Counted from the first letter of the stretch, positions 7,188 to 14,264 are shown. The stretch is 15,348 nt of DNA from JBEEMU01 sp043778315 (GCA_043778315.1 JAYWGJ010000371.1:1-15348), one strand, 5' to 3'. Notes: generated by a model not told the origin, from the letters alone. Numbers and translations: made by a program.

Positions 7188-7202
7188 GCAAATATGATGC
7201 CA
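7188..7202 (-). promoter_or_regulatory. Candidate sigma-54-like promoter of the CAP-domain gene
   Basis: Minus-strand TGGCATCATATTTGC has the -24 TGGCA and -12 TTGC of sigma-54 promoters at exact spacing. Only the less conserved CG after TGGCA (here TC) deviates. The expected start of transcription, about 12 bases after the -12 GC, falls on or just beside the 7177 ATG. This favours translation from 7120 or a leaderless message. The 16-mer containing it recurs upstream of the haloperoxidase gene. Confidence 0.45.
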
Positions 7203-7304
7203 ATAAACACGCCGAACGCTATATTTTTCAATAGGTATTATATTTTTTTACATTTGTACAATTATTATTCGTTGGAAATTACTTTATAATAAAAAAATTT
7301 GGTT

Positions 7305-7312
7305 TATCTTTG
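7305..7312 (+). promoter_or_regulatory. -7 promoter box of the TylF-family gene; it fixes the start codon
   Basis: TATCTTTG matches TAnnTTTG exactly in an AT-rich spacer. Transcription should begin a few bases downstream, around 7318-7320. A GTG at 7312 overlaps the box and therefore cannot be the start, which leaves the ATG at 7336. The -33 region is unclear. Confidence 0.6.
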
Positions 7313-7335
7313 TGAAAATAAAATGGTATAAATAT

Positions 7336-8094
7336 ATGAAAAAGTTGATTTTGCGCTTTATGCAAAATAATGGTTACGACATTGTCAAACTCAATAAAAA
7401 AGAAAAAAACGGTGTTGCTGTCGATATGGAATCTGCTTTTGCAGATTTATATTTACAATGCAAACCTTACACTATGACCTCGATAGAGCGTATGTATTCT
7501 TTGTTTAAATCAGTAGAATACGTTGTGAAAAACAATATCGAGGGCGATTTTGTAGAGTGTGGTGTTTGGCGCGGCGGCAGTTCTATGATGATAGCAATGG
7601 CGTTGCAATATTTTGGTAGCACCGACCGACGTATTTATTTGTATGATACTTATGAAGGAATGTCTGAGCCAACGGAACACGACAAGCGTTTTGACGGCTT
7701 GACCGCCGAACAGCAATTGGGACAAGAAGATAAAGCAATTGCTACTTCCGTTTGGTGTTATGCCGATTTGAACGATGTTCAAAACAATATGAATGCCACC
7801 AAATATCCACAAAATAATATCCATTTTGTAAAAGGAAAAGTAGAAGATACGATACCAAATGTGATGCCTATAAAAATCGCATTGCTGCGTTTAGATACAG
7901 ATTGGTACGCCTCAACCTATCATGAATTAAAGTATCTTTTTCCGCTTTTAGCCAAAACTGCACCCTTGATTATTGACGATTATGGGCATTGGCAAGGCGC
8001 GCGCGAAGCTGTACATACTTATTTCAAAGAAAATAATATTAATATTTTACTCAATCGTATTGACTATACAGGTCGTATCGGTATCAAATTATAA
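7336..8094 (+). CDS. TylF/MycF-family SAM-dependent O-methyltransferase
   Basis: The 252-residue protein matches the TylF (macrocin O-methyltransferase) family. It has a SAM-binding loop VECGVWRGGS (73-82), RRIYLYDTYEGMSEPT (about 98-113), LDTDWY (186-191) and IIDDYGHWQGA (about 212-222). The Asp residues in LDTDWY and DDYGHW correspond to the Mg2+-binding acids of MycF. Well-studied members methylate hydroxyls of sugars on macrolides, and many relatives sit in polysaccharide or glycan loci, so a sugar O-methyltransferase is the best guess and the substrate is unknown. There are no glycosyltransferases or biosynthetic genes beside it. The gene is clearly more AT-rich than folD or fadD, which hints at separate acquisition. 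It is followed after 35 bp, with no terminator, by the LamG/T9SS gene, so the two may be co-transcribed. Confidence 0.88.
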   Translation: MKKLILRFMQNNGYDIVKLNKKEKNGVAVDMESAFADLYLQCKPYTMTSIERMYSLFKSVEYVVKNNIEGDFVECGVWRGGSSMMIAMALQYFGSTDRRIYLYDTYEGMSEPTEHDKRFDGLTAEQQLGQEDKAIATSVWCYADLNDVQNNMNATKYPQNNIHFVKGKVEDTIPNVMPIKIALLRLDTDWYASTYHELKYLFPLLAKTAPLIIDDYGHWQGAREAVHTYFKENNINILLNRIDYTGRIGIKL

Positions 8095-8129
8095 CAAAAC
8101 AATAATTAACAATCAAAACAAAAAAATCC

Positions 8130-9149
8130 ATGAAAAAATTAACTTTTATTGCTGCATTAGCGATAAGCGGTACGCAACTATTGGCGCAAAGCACGGTCAC
8201 AAATGGCTTGGTAGCTGCCTACAAATTCAATAATAGCATCGTCGACTCGAGCGGTAACGGGCATGACGCTACCGCTACCGGCGGAACGCTTTTTGTTGCC
8301 GACCGCTTCGGTTGCCCTAACAGAGCTTTTGTTTTTAGTAACGGAGCAAGAATATTAAACGTCGATCCTTCTACGCAGTTTGATATTGGTTATGGCGATT
8401 ATTCTGCTTCTTTTTGGGCAAAATATGTACCTAATGCGAGTGATATTATTCCTTTTTTAATCAATGATAGCAATAGCGGCTACGAGTGGTTTCAGTTTCA
8501 AAATTATGGTTTAGGCAATGCAATGGCATTTGCTGTGAAATCAGGAAATGATGCGTCGCAAACTCCCGCTATCAAACAAGGTGGTATTAAAGATGGTCAA
8601 TGGCATCATTATGTAGGCGTTCGCCGCAATGTAACGCACCTCGATTTATATTTTGACGGTGCATTAGTGGCAACGGCAGATAACAATGCTATCACGAGCA
8701 TTGACTCGTACAGCCCTGGTATGCGACCGATTGAAATAGGTAGCGCAGTAGGCAGCAATCGCTATAACGACGGCTCGCTCGACGACCTCTACTTCTACAA
8801 CCGCGCCCTCACGCCTGCTGACATACAAAAATTATTTACAGAGTCGCAGGCTTGCGCCGCCGTAGTAGCTACCGATAAAGTGACGGCTGCCGCAGGCAGT
8901 TTCCGCCTCGCACCGAACCCGACCGCGAACGGCGTGTGCCGCATCATCGCCGCACAAGACTACCGCGACCTCACCGTCTCGCTCACCGACCTCACGGGCA
9001 AAGTGTTGCGCGCACAGCAAGTAGCGAGTATCGGCGCGCAGCAAAGCATCGACCTACCGCTACAAGGCATCGCCGCAGGCAGCTATTACGTCAGTTTGCG
9101 CACCGCCGAAGGCGTGCAGACGCAGCAATTAGTGGTCATGGAAAACTAA
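8130..9149 (+). CDS. Secreted LamG-like (concanavalin A-like lectin/glucanase fold) protein with T9SS sorting domain
   Basis: Residues 1-20 form a signal peptide ending LLAQ. Residues about 24-238 are a LamG-like jelly roll: GLVAAYKFNNSIVDSSGNGHDA near the start, the hallmark DGQWHHYVGVRR at 155-166, and DGSLDDLYFYNRALTPADI at 214-232. Residues about 256-339 form a type A T9SS C-terminal sorting domain: FRLAPNPTANG, LTDLTGKVL, a GSYYVSL strand and the terminal QLVVMEN. Such proteins cross the outer membrane through the type IX system and are attached to the cell surface or released. LamG folds bind glycans or proteins, and no catalytic residues for a hydrolase are evident. The C-terminal coding part, from about 8760, is much more GC-rich than the LamG part, as if the two modules have different histories. 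A strong terminator follows. Confidence 0.9.
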   Translation: MKKLTFIAALAISGTQLLAQSTVTNGLVAAYKFNNSIVDSSGNGHDATATGGTLFVADRFGCPNRAFVFSNGARILNVDPSTQFDIGYGDYSASFWAKYVPNASDIIPFLINDSNSGYEWFQFQNYGLGNAMAFAVKSGNDASQTPAIKQGGIKDGQWHHYVGVRRNVTHLDLYFDGALVATADNNAITSIDSYSPGMRPIEIGSAVGSNRYNDGSLDDLYFYNRALTPADIQKLFTESQACAAVVATDKVTAAAGSFRLAPNPTANGVCRIIAAQDYRDLTVSLTDLTGKVLRAQQVASIGAQQSIDLPLQGIAAGSYYVSLRTAEGVQTQQLVVMEN

Positions 9150-9154
9150 ACGGT

Positions 9155-9225
9155 GCGCGGGTTTTCAACCCGCGCTTTATGTATTGAAGCCGGGTATTTA
9201 ATTTTGTGCGGGTTGAAACCCGCAC
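9155..9225. repeat. REP-like pair of GGGTT/AACCC palindromes
   Basis: Two imperfect copies of one palindrome flank a spacer. At 9155-9175, GCGCGGGTT and AACCCGCGC form a 9-bp stem with a 3-nt loop. At 9206-9225, GTGCGGGT and ACCCGCAC form an 8-bp stem with a 4-nt loop. TGAAGCCG lies between them at 9185-9192. The same core and the same TGAAGCCG recur at 14380-14467. Neither stem is followed by a good T run, so they are not simple terminators. Confidence 0.65.
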
Positions 9226-9232
9226 GCCCACA

Positions 9233-9272
9233 AAAAAAACTACCCCGCGCATCGGCACGAGGTAGTTTTTTT
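9233..9272 (+). terminator. Intrinsic terminator of the methyltransferase/LamG unit
   Basis: AAAAAAACTACC (9233-9244) pairs with GGTAGTTTTTTT (9261-9272), so the stem ends in a seven-T run on the plus strand, 83 bp after the LamG stop codon. The A/T symmetry allows activity in both directions. Confidence 0.75.
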
Positions 9273-9320
9273 GTTGCCACAAGCAGAAAATATTTCTATT
9301 TATATTACAAATAAAAACCT

Positions 9321-9328
9321 TAATTTTG
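9321..9328 (+). promoter_or_regulatory. Candidate -7 box of the amidase gene
   Basis: TAATTTTG matches TAnnTTTG exactly, 31 bp upstream of the amidase ATG and downstream of the preceding terminator. It probably drives amidase and folK together. Confidence 0.55.
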
Positions 9329-9359
9329 TGGCAATATTTTTTATTCACTTTCTTTTATT

Positions 9360-10688
9360 ATGAAAAAAACAACCACACTTTTTTTATTATTAACCTTAAT
9401 TGCGTTGCCAATACTAAGCAACGCAGGTACGGAAACCAAGCCGCGTAAGCCGCAGACGCGCCGCGATAAGCAGTTTACGGTAGTGATAGATGCGGGTCAC
9501 GGCGGCAAAGACGGTGGCGCAAACGCCGCGCCGAAAACCGAAAAAAGCATCACGCTCGCCGTCGCCCTCAAACTCGGCAAGTATATCGAGGACAATATGC
9601 CCGACGTAAAAGTGATTTATACCCGCCGAACCGACGTATTTATAGAGCTATACGAACGCGCAAATATCGCGAACCGCAGCAACGCCGATTTGTTTATATC
9701 CGTACATTGCAATTCGCTGCCTGCCGCGTCGCCTATTCGCGGAACGGAGGTGTATGTGATGGGTTTGCACACCGCCGACGAAAACCTCAAAATAGCGAAA
9801 AATGTAGCGGCGCGAGAAAATCAATCGATATTATTGGAGGCGAACTACAAAAAAAATTACGGCGGGTTTGACCCCAACGACCCTGCTACACATATTTTGC
9901 TTTCTATGACCCAAAATATCCATATTGACCAAAGTATCAGGTTGGCGAGCCTAGTAAATAACAGCCTCAAAAAAGAAGGACAGCCCACTCGCGGCGTACA
10001 TCAAGCGGGTTTTGTGGTGATACGCGCTACCGCTTGTCCGAGTATTTTGGTGGAAACGGGCTACCTTACTAGCGCGTCCGAAAACAAAATATTGCAATCT
10101 GCCGAAGGGCAAGCCCGCATTGCGCGAGGTATTTATAAAGCGGTCAAGTCGTATAAAAACGAGCTTGAAGGAAAAAAAAAGGAGGACGATGATACCGCCG
10201 CCGATGCCCCAATCGTCGAGAGTACAGACGAAGAAAACACAAGCAACGCGCCCCAAGCCAGCACCGACAGTGCGCCAAAATCCAGCACGACAGGACAGCC
10301 GCGCAGCGCGCAACGCCTCGAGCCGCCCGCGCCCGCGCCCGAACCCGTCACCTACTCGGTCAGCAGCAACACCAAGCCGCAAAAAACAAAACTAAAAAAA
10401 ATACCAAAAGTAGAAAATACTACGCCGAGTAACAGCCGCCAACCTATGCAAGAAGGTACTATTTATCATATACAAATTGCGTCATCTGACAAAGCATTAT
10501 CCGTCGGACACCCTGCTTTATATGGCTTCACCGATGCGCAAGAGGACTTTTCGGACGGCAGATACAAGTATTACACAGGCGATTACGCTACCTTAGCGGA
10601 AGCTGCGACAGCGCAAACGAAGCTACGCAAAAAAGGCGTAAAAGGTGCGTTTGTGGTCAAATATATTGACGGCAGAAGAGCGAATTGA
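9360..10688 (+). CDS. N-acetylmuramoyl-L-alanine amidase (Amidase_3, AmiA/B/C type) with C-terminal SPOR-like domain
   Basis: This exported enzyme cuts the amide bond between MurNAc and the peptide stem in peptidoglycan, as needed for daughter-cell separation and wall turnover. Residues 1-22 form a signal peptide. The Amidase_3 domain spans about 40-265, with zinc and catalytic residues His47 (IDAGHGGKDGG), Glu61, His116 (SVHCNS) and Glu232 (VETGYLT). A charged, low-complexity Ser/Pro/Lys linker follows (about 268-365, with PAPAPEP encoded by a GC-rich tract). The last about 70 residues (IYHIQIASSDKAL to GAFVVKYIDGRR) resemble a SPOR domain, which binds denuded glycan strands at division sites; this part is less certain. 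The gene has its own -7 box, and folK follows after 34 bp without a terminator. Confidence 0.93.
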   Translation: MKKTTTLFLLLTLIALPILSNAGTETKPRKPQTRRDKQFTVVIDAGHGGKDGGANAAPKTEKSITLAVALKLGKYIEDNMPDVKVIYTRRTDVFIELYERANIANRSNADLFISVHCNSLPAASPIRGTEVYVMGLHTADENLKIAKNVAARENQSILLEANYKKNYGGFDPNDPATHILLSMTQNIHIDQSIRLASLVNNSLKKEGQPTRGVHQAGFVVIRATACPSILVETGYLTSASENKILQSAEGQARIARGIYKAVKSYKNELEGKKKEDDDTAADAPIVESTDEENTSNAPQASTDSAPKSSTTGQPRSAQRLEPPAPAPEPVTYSVSSNTKPQKTKLKKIPKVENTTPSNSRQPMQEGTIYHIQIASSDKALSVGHPALYGFTDAQEDFSDGRYKYYTGDYATLAEAATAQTKLRKKGVKGAFVVKYIDGRRAN

Positions 10689-10722
10689 TTGGTGTTATAA
10701 TCATATTATAATTGTATTTTTA

Positions 10723-11217
10723 ATGCTATTTCACTTACTTTTAGGCGGAAATATGGGCGACCGCAGGGCGTATCTCGCGGCAGCAATAGCGGCTATCGAG
10801 CGCGAAGTAGGCGCAGTAGTAGCCGCTTCAAACCTGTACGAAACCGAGCCGTGGAGCGTGCTTTCGCCGCAACAAAACTACTACAATCAAGCGATTGCGG
10901 TAGAAAGTGAGCTTGTGCCGCTTATTTTTTTAGCCAAGCTAATGCAAATAGAAACCGCGCTCGGGCGCGTGCGTTCCGCCGAAGAGCGCAACGCGGCGCG
11001 CACCATCGACATCGATATTTTATTGATTGAAACGCAAATCATCGACACCGCCGCGCTGCAAGCACCGCACCCGCGCCTGCATCTTCGCCGCTTCGCGCTG
11101 TTGCCACTCGCCGACATCGCCGCCGAGGTAATTCACCCGATATTACAAAAAAATATTTGCATATTACTAGAAGAATGTGCCGACACAGGCGCGGTATTGC
11201 GTGTAGAAGAGAAATAA
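10723..11217 (+). CDS. folK: 2-amino-4-hydroxy-6-hydroxymethyldihydropteridine pyrophosphokinase (HPPK)
   Basis: HPPK transfers pyrophosphate from ATP to 6-hydroxymethyl-7,8-dihydropterin in folate synthesis. The 164-residue protein starting MLFHLLLGGN has the usual family length. Signatures are LGGNMGDR (7-14, family LGSN-x-GDR), YETEPW (39-44), LGRVR (80-84), ARTIDIDILL (92-101), with Asp96 and Asp98 as the Mg2+ ligands, and HPRLHLRRFALLPL (116-129). A longer in-frame GTG start at 10645 would overlap the amidase gene and add 26 residues foreign to the family, so I chose the ATG at 10723. The gene lies 34 bp after the amidase and probably shares its transcript. folD, another folate enzyme, lies downstream but in a separate unit. 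Confidence 0.93.
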   Translation: MLFHLLLGGNMGDRRAYLAAAIAAIEREVGAVVAASNLYETEPWSVLSPQQNYYNQAIAVESELVPLIFLAKLMQIETALGRVRSAEERNAARTIDIDILLIETQIIDTAALQAPHPRLHLRRFALLPLADIAAEVIHPILQKNICILLEECADTGAVLRVEEK

Positions 11218-11256
11218 ATTATTGATGTTACACAAACGGGTCACTTATTTTTTCTC

Positions 11257-11463
11257 TTTCTTTTTCTTGATAAAAAGAAACAAAAATCAAGACTTATTAG
11301 ACTTGTCAGGCTACTCTTCGCGCAAAAAGCGAACACAGCCCAAACTTGATGTGGCGAAATTGCCACATCTTCGAACAGTGCGCTGTTTATCAGCTTTTTT
11401 GCGCTCCGTTCCCGCCGACAATTCTATTAGGTCGGTCGCCCCAAGCTCCTAAGCAATCGACCT
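11257..11463. repeat. Structured intergenic element with five hairpins (possible dispersed repeat or RNA)
   Basis: Five inverted repeats follow one another: TTTCTTTTT (11257-11265) with AAAAAGAAA (11272-11280); TTCGC (11317-11321) with GCGAA (11329-11333); GATGTGGC (11348-11355) with GCCACATC (11362-11369); AACAG (11374-11378) with CTGTT (11383-11387); and AGGTCG (11429-11434) with CGACCT (11458-11463). CTTGAT (11266-11271), the loop of the first, can instead pair with ATCAAG (11286-11291). From memory, similar TTTCTTTTT-CTTGAT-AAAAAGAAAC strings occur between genes in other Bacteroidota, so a dispersed repeat is likeliest. A small RNA is possible. Confidence 0.5.
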
Positions 11464-11594
11464 TATCTTTATCGCCGCTAAGGTAATTATTTCAATAGCT
11501 ACAATTTGATTGTTGCGTGACATTAGTAAATTAGCGAATTGTCACAGTAATAAAATCTTTTTGTTAGTAAGCTGTTAAACCTATTTTTTAGTTA

Positions 11595-11605
11595 AAATAT
11601 GATGC
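11595..11605 (+). promoter_or_regulatory. AAATATGATGC motif upstream of the TlpA-like gene
   Basis: This 11-mer also occurs at 2866-2876 and 7190-7200, both times in the region upstream of a gene. Here it lies 67 bp before the TlpA-like start codon. GATATTTGC follows at 11606-11614. A regulatory role is inference. Confidence 0.25.
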
Positions 11606-11672
11606 GATATTTGCTTTGCAAAACAAAAAAATCCATTTTTATATAAATTTATAATAATTATAAAAACAATAA

Positions 11673-13220
11673 ATGAAAACTGTCAAAACGTTTATTTTAA
11701 TCTGCATTGCATTTTTAACCGCGTTTTCCGCTTCCGCGCAACACGACGGGCATGACCACGACGCAGAAAAAAAAGATAAAAAACCTGTAAAAATAGACCG
11801 CAAACCCGGTCATTACAAAGTGAAAGTCAAAATTGCGGGTTTTAACGAAAAGGAATGTTATCTAGGTTATCATTTCGCGGATAAGCAGTATATCATGGAT
11901 ACTACGACGCGCAGCGCGGACGGAAGTTACACTTTCGAGGATAATTTTGGACTCGAGGCAGGTATTTATATGATTATAATGCCGCCCAAAAACCGCTATT
12001 TTGAGATGTTGGTCGACAAAACAGACCAAACCTACAATATAGAAACCGACACGCTGAACATGGTGAAAAGCATGAAAGTAACGCAGTCGGACGACAATAA
12101 GCATTTTTACGATTACCTCAATTACATCAATACGCAGCGCGAGTCGGCAGAGCCGTTGCGCAAGGAATACAGTGCGGCAAAAGACGAAAAGCAGAAAGAC
12201 GCGCTCAAAATCAAGCTCGATAACGTAGATAAAAACGTAGTGAACTACCAAGCGGACGTACTCAAAAAGTACCCAAAATCGATGCTTGCACTCGTAATGC
12301 GTTCTACGAAAGACCCGAAAATTCCCGAGTTGAAAAAGAAAAACGGCGACGTAGATACCTTAGGTCAGTTTACTTATTACAAAAGTCACTTTTTTGACGA
12401 TTTTGACTTTACGGACGACCGCCTAATCCGCACGCCGATACTCCGCCAAAAATGGACGCGCTACATTTCGCAACTCACGGTACAACACCCCGACTCTATT
12501 TCGCTCGCTTGCGACTACCTCATTGAGCGCGCAAAACCGAACCGCGAAATGTACAAATATTTTATTACCGAACTCCTCAACGAGTATGCGGGTAGCAAAA
12601 TAGTGGGTTACGATGCCGTTTATGTGCATTTAGCCAAAAAATATTACTGCACTACGCCGCCTGCGGCAGATTGGGTGGACCAAGACGTACTCGAGAATAT
12701 TTGTAAAGACGCGAACGCGCTCGACCCGCTTTTGTTGGGCAAAATAGCTCCGAATATCAAAATGCTCCGCATCGCCGAAGGCACAGATTGGAAACAGCAA
12801 CTCGCTGCGCCCAAAGTGAGCGATACCATTTCGTTGCACAACGTGAAATCGCCTTATACCATTGTTATTTTTTGGGACACAGAATGCAGTCACTGCCAAA
12901 AATCGATGCCCGTCGTTGCCGATTTTTATGATAAATATAAAAACTTGGGCATAGAGGTTTTTGCGGTTTGTACGCGCACCTACACAGACTACGACGCTTG
13001 CTGGAAAATGATAAAAGAAAAAAATTGGACGAAGTGGCTTAACGTCGGCGACCCATATATGCAGTCGCGCTACAAGCAAGTTTATGATATAAAAACAACG
13101 CCGCAAATGTATTTACTAGACAAAGACAAGCGGATTATCATGAAAAAAATATCCGCCGAGCAGTTCGAGAAAGAAATTCCGCGCATCATTGAGATGAACG
13201 AGAAAAAGCCTAAGAAATAG
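11673..13220 (+). CDS. Exported TlpA-like thioredoxin-fold protein (DUF4369-DUF5106-thioredoxin)
   Basis: The 515-residue protein has a signal peptide (1-22, ending SASA|Q). A short His/Asp-rich start, HDGHDHD (24-30), could bind metal. Residues about 47-155 look like DUF4369 (HYKVKVKIAGF, AGIYMIIMPPKNRYFEMLVD). Residues about 155-365 match DUF5106-type helical sequence (DDFDFTDDRLIRTPILRQK and onward). Residues about 380-505 are a thioredoxin fold with active site CSHC (405-408) in FWDTECSHCQKSMP and the cis-proline at Pro477 in KTTPQMYLLD. Family members act as periplasmic or envelope thiol-disulfide oxidoreductases, and the substrate here is unknown. The gene stands alone, with a 455-bp leader and a clear terminator. 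The full domain set and active site are intact. Confidence 0.9.
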   Translation: MKTVKTFILICIAFLTAFSASAQHDGHDHDAEKKDKKPVKIDRKPGHYKVKVKIAGFNEKECYLGYHFADKQYIMDTTTRSADGSYTFEDNFGLEAGIYMIIMPPKNRYFEMLVDKTDQTYNIETDTLNMVKSMKVTQSDDNKHFYDYLNYINTQRESAEPLRKEYSAAKDEKQKDALKIKLDNVDKNVVNYQADVLKKYPKSMLALVMRSTKDPKIPELKKKNGDVDTLGQFTYYKSHFFDDFDFTDDRLIRTPILRQKWTRYISQLTVQHPDSISLACDYLIERAKPNREMYKYFITELLNEYAGSKIVGYDAVYVHLAKKYYCTTPPAADWVDQDVLENICKDANALDPLLLGKIAPNIKMLRIAEGTDWKQQLAAPKVSDTISLHNVKSPYTIVIFWDTECSHCQKSMPVVADFYDKYKNLGIEVFAVCTRTYTDYDACWKMIKEKNWTKWLNVGDPYMQSRYKQVYDIKTTPQMYLLDKDKRIIMKKISAEQFEKEIPRIIEMNEKKPKK

Positions 13221-13221
13221 T

Positions 13222-13250
13222 GATTAGTGTTCAGTGATTAACGATTAGTG
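13222..13250. repeat. Short GATTAGTG repeats after the TlpA-like gene
   Basis: GATTAGTG occurs at 13222-13229 and 13243-13250, with a related GTGATTAA at 13234-13241. GTTCA (13229-13233) and TGAAC (13249-13253) can pair. No function is evident. Confidence 0.45.
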
Positions 13251-13293
13251 AACAAAAAATATCCATTTTAAAATAATAGTGATTTACAAAGCA

Positions 13294-13332
13294 CGGCAGT
13301 TATTTTCTTACGAAAATAGTTGCCGTTTTTTT
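13294..13332 (+). terminator. Intrinsic terminator of the TlpA-like gene
   Basis: CGGCAGTTATTTT (13294-13306) and AAAATAGTTGCCG (13313-13325) form a 13-bp stem with two G-U pairs and a 6-nt loop, followed directly by seven T (13326-13332). It lies 73 bp after the stop codon and touches the -7 box of folD. Confidence 0.85.
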
Positions 13333-13333
13333 G

Positions 13334-13341
13334 TAATTTTG
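13334..13341 (+). promoter_or_regulatory. -7 promoter box of folD; it fixes the start codon
   Basis: TAATTTTG matches TAnnTTTG exactly, 21 bp before the folD ATG at 13363. Any start upstream of it, such as the in-frame one at 13279, would lie outside the message. The -33 region falls inside the preceding terminator stem, and no clear TTTG is present at normal spacing. Confidence 0.6.
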
Positions 13342-13362
13342 CAACTTAAAAAGACGATAAAA

Positions 13363-14229
13363 ATGATACTTTTAGACGGCAAGCACCTTTCCGAAATCAT
13401 AAAAGCCGAACTCGCCGCACAGGTGCAGCAGCGCAAAGCGGACGGCTTGAAAATACCGCATTTGGCAGCCGTTTTGGTGGGCGAAAACCCTGCGAGCGAG
13501 GCATACATACGCAGCAAAACCCGCGCCTGCGAGCAAGTCGGCTACGGCTCTACGCTCCTTCGCTTGCCCGCCGCGACGACCGAAAGGGAGCTACTGCAAG
13601 TGGTAGCCGACCTCAATCAAAACCCCGAAATAGACGGTTTTATAGTGCAACTGCCGTTGCCAAAACACATCAACGAAGACCATATTATACTAGCAATAGA
13701 CCCGCGCAAGGACGTGGACGGCTTTCACCCGACCAATTTTGGGCGTATGGCGCAAGGCTTGCCTGCTTTCCTGCCCGCTACGCCTTACGGCATCGTACAG
13801 ATGCTCGAGCGGTACGACATACCCACTTCGGGCAAACGCTGCATTGTCGTTGGGCGAAGCAATATAGTGGGTACGCCTATCAGTTTGCTGCTCTCGCGGA
13901 AGGGCAAAGACTGCACGGTCACGCTCGCGCATAGCCGCACCCGCGACCTCGCCGAAGAAGTCCGCCGCGCCGACATCATCATCGCGGCTATCGGTATTCC
14001 GCACTTCATCACCGCCGATATGGTCGCCGACGGCGCGGTCGTGATAGATGTAGGCATCAACCGCATCGACGACCCGACGCACCCGAAAGGCAGCCGCTTA
14101 GTGGGCGATGTGGACTTCGAAAATGTGAAACACAAATGCAGCTACATCACGCCCGTCCCGGGCGGCGTAGGTCTGATGACCGTCGTGTCGCTGTTGCAAA
14201 ATACAATGAAAGCGGTAGGCGCGGATTGA
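13363..14229 (+). CDS. folD: Bifunctional methylenetetrahydrofolate dehydrogenase / methenyltetrahydrofolate cyclohydrolase
   Basis: FolD interconverts 5,10-methylene-, methenyl- and 10-formyl-tetrahydrofolate, supplying one-carbon units for purines and formyl-Met. The 288-residue protein has normal family length. Visible signatures are Tyr48 and Lys52 (AYIRSKTRA), the catalytic pair of the family; GFIVQLPLP (92-100) followed by KDVDGFHP (116-123); the nucleotide-binding GRSNIVGTP (164-172); and ITPVPGGVGLMT (262-273). The start follows from the promoter box at 13334-13341 and from the family N-terminus MILLDGK. An in-frame start 84 bp upstream would place the terminator hairpin inside the coding region and is rejected. 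The gene is more GC-rich than the methyltransferase gene. It is transcribed alone and ends at a bidirectional terminator. Confidence 0.96.
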   Translation: MILLDGKHLSEIIKAELAAQVQQRKADGLKIPHLAAVLVGENPASEAYIRSKTRACEQVGYGSTLLRLPAATTERELLQVVADLNQNPEIDGFIVQLPLPKHINEDHIILAIDPRKDVDGFHPTNFGRMAQGLPAFLPATPYGIVQMLERYDIPTSGKRCIVVGRSNIVGTPISLLLSRKGKDCTVTLAHSRTRDLAEEVRRADIIIAAIGIPHFITADMVADGAVVIDVGINRIDDPTHPKGSRLVGDVDFENVKHKCSYITPVPGGVGLMTVVSLLQNTMKAVGAD

Positions 14230-14264
14230 GAGGCGGATTAAGCAGATGTAACGAATTGAACAAA

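Larger units (their letters stand above)
11218..11672. other. Long intergenic region with a hairpin-rich part and an AT-rich leader
   Basis: No gene is supported here. The first half (11257-11463) holds five inverted repeats, listed separately. The rest, from 11464, is AT-rich and should contain the promoter of the TlpA-like gene, but I find no TAnnTTTG match. AAATATGATGC at 11595-11605, a motif shared with other promoter regions here, is followed by GATATTTGC. A 76-codon open frame at 11222-11452 has no family resemblance and tracks the hairpins, so I treat it as chance. Confidence 0.6.

Noticed and set aside
7312..7335. Upstream GTG start for the TylF-family gene
   Set aside because: The GTG overlaps the -7 promoter box TATCTTTG and would not be in the transcript.
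10645..10722. Upstream GTG start for folK
   Set aside because: It lies inside the amidase gene and adds residues that are not part of HPPK.
11222..11452. A 76-codon open frame in the intergenic region before the TlpA-like gene
   Set aside because: It has no recognisable domain, runs straight through several hairpins, and its composition follows the structured element rather than coding sequence.
13279..13362. Upstream in-frame start for folD
   Set aside because: It would include the terminator hairpin and -7 box in the coding region, and the family N-terminus begins at 13363.
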